Source of the DNA: Lachnospiraceae bacterium C1.1
Lineage (GTDB): Bacteria; Bacillota; Clostridia; Lachnospirales; Lachnospiraceae
Assembly (NCBI GenBank): GCA_030434875.1
Contig: JAUISW010000001.1
Coordinates: 631,501-695,500, forward strand
DNA length: 64,000 nucleotides
Direction: 5' to 3'
Shown: one piece after another, positions 42,275 to 50,705 of the stretch
How the letters are laid out: each line of letters opens with the position of its first letter
How positions within the stretch are numbered: the stretch's first letter is position 1
Position numbers and translations under genes: made by a program
Notes under the pieces: model-generated
Told to the model about the DNA's origin: nothing
Seen by the model: the letters and a program-made list of their open reading frames with translations, nothing else
Databases searched by the model: none

Positions 42275-44242
42275 ATGAGTTCATTCGGAAAAAAGGTTTT
42301 ATCGATCGCCATTGCATGCGTATTCTGCGGAAGCCTGATCGCGTATACAAGTACGCATAAGGCACAGGAGACTGCGCAGGTTGGAGCAGACACATCCGAG
42401 ATCCCTGCAGACGCAGTCACAGCAGAGGGCAGTGCCCAGGGAATGGATGGAGAAGTTAAAGTTGAGGTAGTTGCAACTGCTGATAGGATTTATTCAGTAG
42501 CAGTTACCGAGGAGAATGAGACGGAGGGAATCGGATCGAAAGCTGTTGAGTCGATACCGGGAGCAATCTATGAAGCTCAGTGCGTCGATGTTGACGCTGT
42601 AACAGGAGCAACGATCACAAGTACAGCAATTAAAGAAGCTGTATCTGCAGCTATTACATCTGCAGGCTTTGATCTTTCTGTCTTCCAGGCAGGCGGAGCA
42701 GCAGCTTCTGCAGCGGCAGCTACAGCCGCACCTGAAGAGAAAAAAGAGGATGCAACCTATGATACTGATATTGTGATCGTAGGAGCAGGCGGAGCAGGAA
42801 TGACTGCGGCAATTGAGGCTGCTGACGCTGGTAAAAAGGTCGTATTGATAGAGAGTCAGCCTATGGTTGGCGGTAACAGCGTACTTTCCACAGGCGGACT
42901 TAATGCTGCAAAAACAAAATATCAGGATGAAAATGAATTTGCAGAGGCTGACGGTGTTGAGAAACAGCTTGCAGCAGCTGCAGAAAAGTATTCTGACAAT
43001 GAGACAATTACAGAACTTGCAGCTACTGTTAAAGACCAGTGGGATGAATATCAGGCATCAGGAAGCGGATATTTTGATTCAACAGAACTTTTTGAGCTGG
43101 ATACAATGATAGGCGGTAAGGGAATTAATGATCCCGAACTCGTAAAAACACTTTGCGAAGGCAGTGCTGATGCGATTGACTGGCTTGGAACAATAGGTGC
43201 TGACGTTAATAACGTATCAAGCTTTGGTGGTGCATCTGTTAAGAGAATCCATCGTCCTGTAGGAGAAGATGGAAAGACAACAGCTGTCGGAGCGTATATC
43301 GTACCTATACTTGAAAAGAATATCGAATCAAGAGAAAATATAACACTTCTTCTTGATACAACTGCAAAGAAGATTATCACAGACAGCAACGGTGCAGCAG
43401 TCGGAATAGAGGCTGAGGGCTCTACAGGCGAGAAGGTTACGGTAAATTCCAAGGCAGTAGTAATGACCACCGGCGGATTCGGCGGAAACCTTGATAAGGT
43501 AGTAGAATACAAGCCTGAACTTAAGGGATTCATGTCAACAAATGCATCCGGAGCACAGGGTACAGGAATCGATATGGGTGTTGAGATCGGCGCAGCTACA
43601 GTAGATCTCGATCAAATCCAGATTCATCCTACAGTAGAAGCAAATTCAGCACATCTTATTACAGAAGGACTTCGTGGAGACGGTGCTATCCTTGTTAATG
43701 CAGAAGGAAAACGTTTCACAGATGAAGTAGGAACGAGAGATGTTGTCTCAGAGGCAGAGATACAGCAGACCGGCGGAAAAGTATGGCTCATAATGGATCA
43801 GGACATGGCTGATGCATCCAGCGTTATCCAGGGATATATCAACGCAGGATATACCAAGACAGGTGAGACTTATGCAGAGCTTGCTGATGAAATGGGTGTA
43901 GATGCAGCTGCTTTTGAAGAGACAATGAATGCATGGAATGAATGTGTTGATAATAAGAGTGATCCGGAATATGGAAGAACAAGCTTCGCAGATAAGCTTG
44001 ATACCGCACCTTATTACGCTATAAATGTAACACCGGGTATACATCACACCATGGGTGGTCTTAAGATCAATTCAAATACTGAAGTTCTCGATGAGAGCGG
44101 AAATGTTATTCCTGGATTCTTCGCTGCCGGAGAAGTTACAGGAGGAGTTCACGGAGCAAACCGTCTCGGCGGAAATGCAGTTTGTGACTTTACTGTATAT
44201 GGAAGAATTGCAGGACAGAATTCTGCAGCATTTGTTAAATAA
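42275..44242 (+). CDS. Secreted FMN/FAD flavoprotein, fumarate-reductase/urocanate-reductase-like
   Basis: A 655-residue exported flavoprotein with an N-terminal hydrophobic signal (VLSIAIACVFCGSLIAY). An FMN-binding domain spans about 50-130, with the ApbE flavinylation motif DAVTGAT (107-113), so covalent FMN on Thr113 is expected. An Ala-rich linker leads to an FAD-binding reductase domain from about 165: DIVIVGAGGAGMTAAIEAAD, GGNSVLSTGGLNAA, IHPTVE, and the end GGVHGANRLGGNAVCDF. Related proteins reduce fumarate, urocanate or other enoates as extracellular electron acceptors. The acceptor here is unknown. No ApbE or electron-donor gene is adjacent. A terminator follows. Confidence 0.9.
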   Translation: MSSFGKKVLSIAIACVFCGSLIAYTSTHKAQETAQVGADTSEIPADAVTAEGSAQGMDGEVKVEVVATADRIYSVAVTEENETEGIGSKAVESIPGAIYEAQCVDVDAVTGATITSTAIKEAVSAAITSAGFDLSVFQAGGAAASAAAATAAPEEKKEDATYDTDIVIVGAGGAGMTAAIEAADAGKKVVLIESQPMVGGNSVLSTGGLNAAKTKYQDENEFAEADGVEKQLAAAAEKYSDNETITELAATVKDQWDEYQASGSGYFDSTELFELDTMIGGKGINDPELVKTLCEGSADAIDWLGTIGADVNNVSSFGGASVKRIHRPVGEDGKTTAVGAYIVPILEKNIESRENITLLLDTTAKKIITDSNGAAVGIEAEGSTGEKVTVNSKAVVMTTGGFGGNLDKVVEYKPELKGFMSTNASGAQGTGIDMGVEIGAATVDLDQIQIHPTVEANSAHLITEGLRGDGAILVNAEGKRFTDEVGTRDVVSEAEIQQTGGKVWLIMDQDMADASSVIQGYINAGYTKTGETYAELADEMGVDAAAFEETMNAWNECVDNKSDPEYGRTSFADKLDTAPYYAINVTPGIHHTMGGLKINSNTEVLDESGNVIPGFFAAGEVTGGVHGANRLGGNAVCDFTVYGRIAGQNSAAFVK

Positions 44243-44268
44243 GTTTATAGGTTAATTTTCTGATGCTG

Positions 44269-44322
44269 GCGTTACAATTCTTTGTCTAACTGGCTGGGCA
44301 GAGGATTGTAGCGCTTGTTTTT
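44269..44322 (+). terminator. Rho-independent terminator after the flavoprotein gene
   Basis: GCGTTACAATTC (44269-44280) pairs with GGATTGTAGCGC (44303-44314) using G-T pairs, followed by TTGTTTTT. Confidence 0.75.
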
Positions 44323-44425
44323 AAAAGTAGATAGGTTTTAATTATTGATTTAATAAATTCATATTTATAATACTCATAATACCCCTTTTCGACAGATCTA
44401 AACATCAGATCAGCATGGAGAGAAT

Positions 44426-46288
44426 ATGATTAAAGAGATTATGGCTTCATTCAAACTTGTTGCTTCACGGCATGGATGGAAAAACATATTGATAATCATT
44501 TTCTGGACGGCGCTCTTTGCGTTAGTCTTTTCTTTTAATTTCAACCGTATATATAATCTGAACAAGGAAAATACAAGTGTAAAAATTGATGGAAGAGCAT
44601 ATCAATTTGAAATCGCTTTAAATAAATATATAGATGGAGCCAATGAATACATCAGGAATCTGGCAGAGAATATTGAATATCTTAAGGCTGAAGGTATTCC
44701 GGAGGAACAGTTTGATATTTATCTTGAGATGCAGAAACAGATTTTCATAAAAGTAAAGCCGGATAATGCATTAAGAATGTATATGTATGTTGATGGTAAT
44801 TTTTATGCATCAGATATAAAGGATCTGGACAGCAGCTTTAAACCTACAGATCAGGACTGGTATACGGATACATTCAGGGAAGAGAATAATGTCATTTATA
44901 TACTTCCGGATGAGGAACATTTGGGATCAAAGATATTTACAATCGCAAAAAGAATTGAAGGCAGTCGGGATGTTGTAGCAGTAGATATATATCTTGGAGA
45001 GTTAAAAAATATTATAGAGGAAATATACCCGGATAATAAATTCGGGGAAACCTTTGTTATTGATAATGAGGGTGTTATTGTTGCAGGTACACTTGAAGAC
45101 GAAATAGGAAAGAATTATTTTAGTGAAAGCGGAGAAAGTCATGAGATTGTGACTCAAATTTTGATCAAGAATAATAGAGAGTTTTCTTTAGGGGAAAAAA
45201 AAGATATAAAGGCTGTTTTTGCCCGTGAGATTGGCGGGGGCTGGTATATCTTCAGTATAACAGAATATAATAAGGCATTTAAGAATTACTATAGGATCAT
45301 ACGTACAAGTGCAGTTATAGGTGTTATAGGATTTTTACTGGTATTTTTTTCTACAGTATTAAATACTGCCCGCCTTATTAAAATAGAGGAGATGAATTTA
45401 AATCTCGTATCTGTATCAAGTATATATGTATCAATGTATAAGATAGATCTTGAAGAAGACAGTTTTGAAGAAATTAACTGTACAAATAAGGATGTAGCTT
45501 CGCTTCTGGGAAGTAAAAGAGATTATGCCAGAGCCAGGATGGGGATGATAATGGAACGGCTTACGGTTGAAAGCTCAAGAAAGAAAATGCTTGAATTTTC
45601 GGATCTTGCTACCATATCCGAGCGTATAGCGGATAATGATACGATCACAGAGGAATTTCTTGATAATAAAAATAAATGGTGCAGAGCAAGATTTATAGTC
45701 GCTGAGAGAAATGATCAGGGGAAGGCTACGGGAGTTATCTGGCTGGTAGAGCTAATTGATAAAGAGAAACGGAACAGAGAAAAATTAAAGAAACTTTCAG
45801 AAACCGATGCAATGACCGGAGTATATAATCGAGGTGGCGGAGAAAAGAAAATTAATGATATACTTGAAAAAGGTGCCAGAGGAATGTTTATTTTGCTGGA
45901 TGCTGATAAATTCAAATCTGTAAATGACACATTTGGTCATGCTGTGGGGGATAAGGTTATTATTGCGATAGCTAATGCAATGAAGAAGACCTTCAGGGAT
46001 AAAGATGTTATAATGAGACTCGGAGGAGATGAATTTGCAGCCTATATCGCTGATATAAATACAATAGTGAAGGGCAGGGTCATACTTGAACGTTTTATTA
46101 AGAACATTGGAAGTATAGTCATTCCGGAGATGGGAGACAGAAGGATAGAAGTAAGTGTAGGAGCGATCATACATGCTGAAAGAGACAATGTGACTTTTTC
46201 AGAACTCTACAAGTGTGCGGATCAGGCTACATACGAGAGTAAACGCAGCAAAGGCAGCTGTGTGACATTTTATAATGAAATATTATAA
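44426..46288 (+). CDS. Membrane diguanylate cyclase with extracellular sensor domain
   Basis: A 620-residue signalling protein. Membrane segments are near 22-40 and 292-313, and the region between them has the look of a dCACHE-type ligand sensor (YTDTFREENNVIYILPDEEH, YLGELKNII). A cytoplasmic PAS-like linker is followed by GGDEF (from about 450): LSETDAMTGVYNRGG, LDADKFKSVNDTFGHAVGDKV and the intact active site GGDEF at 533-537. It makes cyclic di-GMP in response to an outside signal. No RxxD inhibitory site was seen just before GGDEF. It lies 17 bases upstream of the exonuclease gene. Confidence 0.92.
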   Translation: MIKEIMASFKLVASRHGWKNILIIIFWTALFALVFSFNFNRIYNLNKENTSVKIDGRAYQFEIALNKYIDGANEYIRNLAENIEYLKAEGIPEEQFDIYLEMQKQIFIKVKPDNALRMYMYVDGNFYASDIKDLDSSFKPTDQDWYTDTFREENNVIYILPDEEHLGSKIFTIAKRIEGSRDVVAVDIYLGELKNIIEEIYPDNKFGETFVIDNEGVIVAGTLEDEIGKNYFSESGESHEIVTQILIKNNREFSLGEKKDIKAVFAREIGGGWYIFSITEYNKAFKNYYRIIRTSAVIGVIGFLLVFFSTVLNTARLIKIEEMNLNLVSVSSIYVSMYKIDLEEDSFEEINCTNKDVASLLGSKRDYARARMGMIMERLTVESSRKKMLEFSDLATISERIADNDTITEEFLDNKNKWCRARFIVAERNDQGKATGVIWLVELIDKEKRNREKLKKLSETDAMTGVYNRGGGEKKINDILEKGARGMFILLDADKFKSVNDTFGHAVGDKVIIAIANAMKKTFRDKDVIMRLGGDEFAAYIADINTIVKGRVILERFIKNIGSIVIPEMGDRRIEVSVGAIIHAERDNVTFSELYKCADQATYESKRSKGSCVTFYNEIL

Positions 46289-46305
46289 AAAACAAAGGAG
46301 AATTT

Positions 46306-47133
46306 ATGAAGATCATTTCATGGAATATTGATTCACTGAATGCTGCACTGACAGGAAGTTCAGACAGGGCAGAACTTACCAGAGCTGTTATTAAAAAAAT
46401 AGTTAATGAAGATGCAGGAATAATAGCAATACAGGAGACAAAGCTTCCTTCGACAGGAATGAATGCAAAGCAGGAAACAGCGCTCAAGGATTATTTTCCT
46501 GATTATGAAATAGCTTTTGTATCCTCTGAGCCTCCGGCAAAAAAAGGCTATGCCGGAACAATGATACTTTATAAAAAGGATATTGGGATAAATGTAGACA
46601 AACCTGCGATCGATGCACCGGATACCATGGACAATGAGGGCAGGATCTTAACATTGGAAACAAAAGATTTTTATCTAGTGTGCGTTTATACTCCTAATGC
46701 AGGAGATGGTCTTAAACGTCTTGCCGAAAGACAGGTATGGGACAGAAAATTTAAGGAATATCTGCAGAAACTCGATAAAATAAAACCCGTTATCAGCTGC
46801 GGTGATTTTAATGTAGCCCATAATGAGATAGACCTTGCAAATCCTGCGACTAATCATTTTTCTGCAGGTTTTACAGATGAAGAGAGAGCTGGTTTTACAG
46901 AGCTTCTTTCTGCAGGATTCATTGATAGCTTCAGATATCTGAATGGAGATGTAAAGGATAAGTATTCCTGGTGGTCACAGAGGATAAAGACCAGCAAGGC
47001 AAATAATTCAGGCTGGCGTATAGATTATTTTATAGTAAGTGACAGGATCAGGGATAAAGTAAGAAAATCTGAAATGATGGATTCAGGAGAACGGGCTGAC
47101 CATGCGCCTGTGTTTATTGAATTTGAATCATGA
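46306..47133 (+). CDS. Exodeoxyribonuclease III / AP endonuclease
   Basis: A 275-residue endonuclease/exonuclease/phosphatase-fold protein for base-excision repair. Motifs in order are ISWNIDSLNA, IAIQETKLP (metal Glu), YTPNAGDGL, GDFNVAHNEIDLANP, WWSQR and the catalytic end RADHAPVFIEF. Length is normal. It has an AAAGGAGAATTT ribosome binding site and is probably co-transcribed with the diguanylate cyclase. A terminator follows. Confidence 0.94.
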   Translation: MKIISWNIDSLNAALTGSSDRAELTRAVIKKIVNEDAGIIAIQETKLPSTGMNAKQETALKDYFPDYEIAFVSSEPPAKKGYAGTMILYKKDIGINVDKPAIDAPDTMDNEGRILTLETKDFYLVCVYTPNAGDGLKRLAERQVWDRKFKEYLQKLDKIKPVISCGDFNVAHNEIDLANPATNHFSAGFTDEERAGFTELLSAGFIDSFRYLNGDVKDKYSWWSQRIKTSKANNSGWRIDYFIVSDRIRDKVRKSEMMDSGERADHAPVFIEFES

Positions 47134-47142
47134 GCGAACTGT

Positions 47143-47175
47143 AAAGAGAATCCGGCTATTCCGGATTCTCTTTTT
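47143..47175 (+). terminator. Rho-independent terminator after the exonuclease gene
   Basis: AAAGAGAATCCGG pairs with CCGGATTCTCTTT across CTATT, followed by TT. Confidence 0.88.
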
Positions 47176-47204
47176 ATGATATAATCAACTTAAAATATCA
47201 TCTG

Positions 47205-47224
47205 AGGTAACTGAATAGTTACCT
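47205..47224. repeat. Short family A palindrome upstream of the three-gene operon (copy 6)
   Basis: AGGTAACT and AGTTACCT flank GAAT. CTGAATAGTTAC is the reverse complement of the GTAACTATTCAG arm used by the other family A copies. It lies 30 bases before the next start codon and could be an operator. Confidence 0.55.
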
Positions 47225-47254
47225 TCTGATCACATATCTAAAAAGGGGATTTAT

Positions 47255-47941
47255 ATGAATAGGAAACTGCCGGGAATATTGGTTACGGCTGCAGGAATAA
47301 TTTTTTTGGTGATTATTTTCGCAATGAAAACCGATATTGTCATCTATACACATTACAGCAGCTGGAAGATTCTTTTGGCTGTGTCAGTTCTGATACTTAT
47401 TCTTGGAATGATCCTGCTATCTATCGCTTTTATCAGAGAACGTTTGGAAAATGCCAGAAAAACAGAAACCGAACTTGACAGGGAATACAATAGAAAAAGA
47501 GCCGTCAAGTTAAGGTCAGCAGCAGATATAAGAAATTTCTACAGGGAATTAAATGATACTCCGGAGGTTGTAGCTGCTTTTACCAGACTTATCAAACAGC
47601 TGGACGAAATAGAGGAACTTAAGGTAAAACTCCAGAGGCTAATGGAAATAAACAATCTGGAGATCTTTGGGAACACCAGAGAACTTCTGGACAGGATAGA
47701 GGATTATCTTTGCGGTAACTGTCGCAAGGCTGTAAACAACTATATTGTTGATGAGGATGATAAGGAAGAACTTAAGCATTCCGTCCGGCTTCTGGCTGAG
47801 GACAATTCTGAAAAACTCCGGGAAGTCAGGAATTTTCTGGATCAGCTGAGGGATTATGCAAATTCACAGGAAGATGATGAGGAAGCAGTAGAAACATTAA
47901 AGGTATATTGCAATACGATCAGAAAATCAGTAAGTGAATAA
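47255..47941 (+). CDS. Membrane protein with coiled-coil cytoplasmic domain, unknown
   Basis: A 228-residue protein. Two membrane helices lie near 8-27 and 38-59, followed by a long charged, helical region with coiled-coil character (LDEIEELKVKLQRLMEIN) and two Cys in YLCGNCRK. No family was recognised. It is the first gene of a three-gene unit: the VWA lipoprotein starts 9 bases after its stop and another coiled-coil protein follows. The layout suggests an envelope-associated complex; function unknown. Confidence 0.75.
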   Translation: MNRKLPGILVTAAGIIFLVIIFAMKTDIVIYTHYSSWKILLAVSVLILILGMILLSIAFIRERLENARKTETELDREYNRKRAVKLRSAADIRNFYRELNDTPEVVAAFTRLIKQLDEIEELKVKLQRLMEINNLEIFGNTRELLDRIEDYLCGNCRKAVNNYIVDEDDKEELKHSVRLLAEDNSEKLREVRNFLDQLRDYANSQEDDEEAVETLKVYCNTIRKSVSE

Positions 47942-47950
47942 GGGGGAAGT

Positions 47951-49636
47951 ATGAAGATTAAAAAGCTTGTTTCTTTGATAATGGTACTGGCAGTTGCAGC
48001 ATCTTTAACAGCCTGTGGAGATATTAAGACTGTGAATGATTCAAAAAAAGATGCACTGAGCTATGATGATGCAGTAAAAGAACTTGATGTGTTTGTAGGT
48101 GAGATCTCGCCTACATCTACTACACCGAGGCTTGATACGGATCTGGGTGAGGAAGATATAGCTTCATCGCTGGCGGATATTGATACTTTTGAGATCACAA
48201 CGGAGGGAAACGGAAGCATCAACATAGAAATAGCTGCCCCCTCTGAAATTTCCGGAAGCTCGCAGCCTGATAACTGGCTGAATGTTATGGCGGAAAAATT
48301 TAATAAAGAGCGCAATGAAATAGGCGGAGATACAGTTTCTGTCACCATCAGAAAGATTTCTTCCGGTGAAGTCGTAACTTATATGGCAGATGGTGGATAC
48401 CGGCCGGACGCTTATATCCCGTCAAACTATGCCCTTGGAGAGATGCTTGAGGCGAGTGGGATATCTACGGTAAAGGTTGCAGACAGGATTGCCGGAAACA
48501 CAGCCGGAATACTGATGAAAAAGTCAACAAATGATGAATTTGTTAAAAAATATGGAGAAATAAACATGAAAAACGTTCTGGATGCAGCAAATGCAGGTGA
48601 TATCGTATTTGCGTATACGAATCCGTATACTTCCGCAACGGGACTAAACATTCTTACTACAATGCTGGCATCCTTTGACAGCAGCAATCCTCTTTCTGAA
48701 ACAGCAGTATCGAAGCTCACGGAATATCAGAAAAACGCACCGACTGCTGCATATACGACAGGAGTTTTGAGAAATTCTGCTGCAAAGGGAATAGTTGACG
48801 CAATGGTGATGGAGGAACAGGCATATATCAATACTCCGGAGCTTAAAGATTACGTATTTACACCTGCCGGTATCAGGCACGATCATCCTGTATATACATT
48901 TGATTATGTAAGTCCGGAAAGACAGGAAGCTGTCAAAATGTTTACGGATTTCTGTCTTACGGATGAAGCACAGAAAACAGCTGCAAAGGATGGCTTTAAC
49001 AGAAATGATGAATATATTTCGCAGGAGACAGGTCTGGATGGAGCAGGATATATCGCTGCCCAGAAGGTCTGGAAGCAGAATAAAAACGGTGGGAAACCGG
49101 TAGTAGCGGTATTTGTTGCCGATGTTTCCGGTTCGATGGATGGAACGAGACTCAATTCACTTAAACAGTCTCTCATAAATACCATGCAGTATATAGACAG
49201 CAGTAATTACATAGGTCTGGTAAGCTATTCGGATGTTGTAAATATAGAACTGCCCATAGGACAGTTTGACAATAAACAGAGGGCTTATTTCTCGGGTGCT
49301 GTAAAAGACCTGACGGCAACGGGCGGAACTGCTACCTATGACGGTGTTCTGGTAGGCATGAAGATGCTGGAGGAATACAGAAAGGAAGTTCCAAATTCAA
49401 AGCCTATGCTTTTTGTACTTTCAGATGGTGCACAGAATGTCGGCTATACGTTAAAAAGAGTAACACCCATAGTCGGGGGCTTGTCAATCCCTGTTTATAC
49501 GATAGGTTATGAAATGAGTGATGATGACAAAGAGAGCCTGCAGCAGCTGTCGGATGTAAATGAGGCAGCCTGCATAGATGCAGATGTAGAAGGTATAGTC
49601 AATGATCTGAGAAATTTATTTAACGTAAATATGTAA
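47951..49636 (+). CDS. Lipoprotein with substrate-binding-like and von Willebrand A domains
   Basis: A 561-residue lipoprotein with signal peptide and lipobox LTAC (Cys22). Residues about 90-370 resemble an extracellular solute-binding protein (INIEIAAPSEISGSS, NWLNVMAEKFNKE, VKMFTDFCLTDEAQ). Residues about 385-555 form a VWA domain with an intact metal site: DVSGSMDG from Asp391, the Thr in TGGTATYDG and the Asp in LSDGAQN. VWA domains bind protein ligands through Mg2+. The pairing suggests a surface receptor that senses or holds a partner. Neighbouring genes encode a membrane coiled-coil protein and a soluble coiled-coil protein. Confidence 0.85.
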   Translation: MKIKKLVSLIMVLAVAASLTACGDIKTVNDSKKDALSYDDAVKELDVFVGEISPTSTTPRLDTDLGEEDIASSLADIDTFEITTEGNGSINIEIAAPSEISGSSQPDNWLNVMAEKFNKERNEIGGDTVSVTIRKISSGEVVTYMADGGYRPDAYIPSNYALGEMLEASGISTVKVADRIAGNTAGILMKKSTNDEFVKKYGEINMKNVLDAANAGDIVFAYTNPYTSATGLNILTTMLASFDSSNPLSETAVSKLTEYQKNAPTAAYTTGVLRNSAAKGIVDAMVMEEQAYINTPELKDYVFTPAGIRHDHPVYTFDYVSPERQEAVKMFTDFCLTDEAQKTAAKDGFNRNDEYISQETGLDGAGYIAAQKVWKQNKNGGKPVVAVFVADVSGSMDGTRLNSLKQSLINTMQYIDSSNYIGLVSYSDVVNIELPIGQFDNKQRAYFSGAVKDLTATGGTATYDGVLVGMKMLEEYRKEVPNSKPMLFVLSDGAQNVGYTLKRVTPIVGGLSIPVYTIGYEMSDDDKESLQQLSDVNEAACIDADVEGIVNDLRNLFNVNM

Positions 49637-49645
49637 ATGTAAAAT

Positions 49646-50083
49646 ATGAAAATAAAAATATTGCAGAAGAAAATCGCAGAATATCCTAAGAAGGTAATGG
49701 CGCTGGAGAAAATGTATGAATCGATCCCGGGCATAAAAAAACTGTCAGAGGAGATGGAAAATATAGACAGAGCCAAAAATCCTGAAGAAGAACTCAGGAG
49801 AAAGCTGAAATTATTAAAGGGTTACAGGATAAGCCTGGATGCCTTATATGATAATTATATAAGGATCAGGGATGATATCGGAGCTGACCTTAAAGACCTG
49901 AAGGAAGAGGAACCGGATGAAACGGTCAGACTGAGTATGATACAGGCAGAACAGCTTATATTATCCGTAAATGCATCTGCTGGAACACTCGGTGAAGAGA
50001 GGAAAAGTCTGGATTTCTCGATTCAGAAATTAGAAATGCTGTTAAAAGGGATGAAAGAAAAAAGTGAAAATTTTATGAACTAG
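49646..50083 (+). CDS. Small coiled-coil protein (145 aa), third gene of the VWA operon
   Basis: A 145-residue protein, almost entirely helical and charged (KIKILQKKIAEYPKKVMALEKMYESI, KSLDFSIQKLEMLLKGMKEK). It has no membrane segment or signal. No family was recognised. It starts 10 bases after the VWA lipoprotein stop. A partner or scaffold role in the same system is an inference from position. No clear terminator was found before the next promoter at 50105. Confidence 0.7.
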   Translation: MKIKILQKKIAEYPKKVMALEKMYESIPGIKKLSEEMENIDRAKNPEEELRRKLKLLKGYRISLDALYDNYIRIRDDIGADLKDLKEEEPDETVRLSMIQAEQLILSVNASAGTLGEERKSLDFSIQKLEMLLKGMKEKSENFMN

Positions 50084-50104
50084 TTAAATTTTTGCATACA
50101 ATAG

Positions 50105-50132
50105 TTGACGTTAAAACAAAAAAGAGTATAAT
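50105..50132 (+). promoter_or_regulatory. Promoter of the MarR/ABC exporter unit
   Basis: TTGACG (50105-50110) and TATAAT (50127-50132) lie 16 bases apart. The operator-like palindrome begins at the next base. Confidence 0.75.
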
Positions 50133-50178
50133 AGTTCGTACCCGAACAATTCGGAATCTAATTATTCGGCTACGAACT
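50133..50178. promoter_or_regulatory. Operator-like palindrome at the MarR promoter
   Basis: AGTTCGTA (50133-50140) and TACGAACT (50171-50178) form outer arms; CCGAA...TTCGG repeats lie inside. It abuts the -10 box, as expected for a MarR autoregulatory site. A run of nine T follows at 50181-50189, so the transcript could also form an attenuator. Confidence 0.65.
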
Positions 50179-50209
50179 AATTTTTTTTTAAAAGGAGCTG
50201 TTAATAAAT

Positions 50210-50248
50210 ATGGCAAACGTCAAAAGAGTTCTTACTAACAGATCCTGA
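50210..50248 (+). CDS. Twelve-codon leader ORF before the MarR gene
   Basis: ATG at 50210 with a strong ribosome binding site (AAAGGAG, 10 bases upstream) opens a frame encoding MANVKRVLTNRS, then TGA. It is followed 18 bases later by the MarR start. Position, size and strong site suggest a regulatory leader peptide for the drug-exporter operon, but a decayed gene start would look the same. Confidence 0.5.
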   Translation: MANVKRVLTNRS

Positions 50249-50266
50249 CTGTAAATTGGGGTGAAA

Positions 50267-50704
50267 ATGGATAATAGAAGCGTATTGAAAAGTGTTGGCT
50301 GGCTGTCTTCGTTGATCACAAGGCGGATGGATCAGCTCTGTGCTGCAAGAAAACTCAGCGGGGCAGAGGGAAGGATACTTCATTTTGTAATGACGATCGA
50401 TCATGATATTTTTCAAAAGGACATAGAGTTTGATTCACACCTTAAAGCATCAACTGTATCGGAAATTTTGAAAAGTATGGAACAAAAGGGACTTATCAGG
50501 AGAGAGTCAGTCGCGCATGATGCCAGATTGAAAAAAATAGTTCCTACAGAGAAAGTCGCAAAGCTGAAGGAAGAGGTTATGTCTGATATGGCTCAGTTGG
50601 ACAGGGATCTGACAGAAGGGATAAGCGACAGCGAATTAAAAATGTTTGGAGAGGTATGTCTGAAGCTTATAGGAAATCTAAAAAAACTGGAAGAGAGGAA
50701 ATGA
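50267..50704 (+). CDS. MarR family transcriptional regulator
   Basis: A 145-residue winged-helix repressor. The helix-turn-helix and wing are in FQKDIEFDSHLKASTVSEILKSMEQKGLIRRESVAHDARLKKIVPTEK, with the family's DxRxKxIxLT pattern slightly changed. ATG 50267 follows GGGGTG; a GTG at 50261 is possible. Two ABC exporter genes follow directly. It most likely represses them from the palindrome at 50133 and is released by a drug-like ligand (inference from family). Confidence 0.9.
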   Translation: MDNRSVLKSVGWLSSLITRRMDQLCAARKLSGAEGRILHFVMTIDHDIFQKDIEFDSHLKASTVSEILKSMEQKGLIRRESVAHDARLKKIVPTEKVAKLKEEVMSDMAQLDRDLTEGISDSELKMFGEVCLKLIGNLKKLEERK

Positions 50705-50705
50705 G

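Noticed and set aside
43051..43533. 160-codon minus-strand frame in the flavoprotein gene
   Set aside because: Shadow of a strongly supported flavoprotein domain; no start signals.
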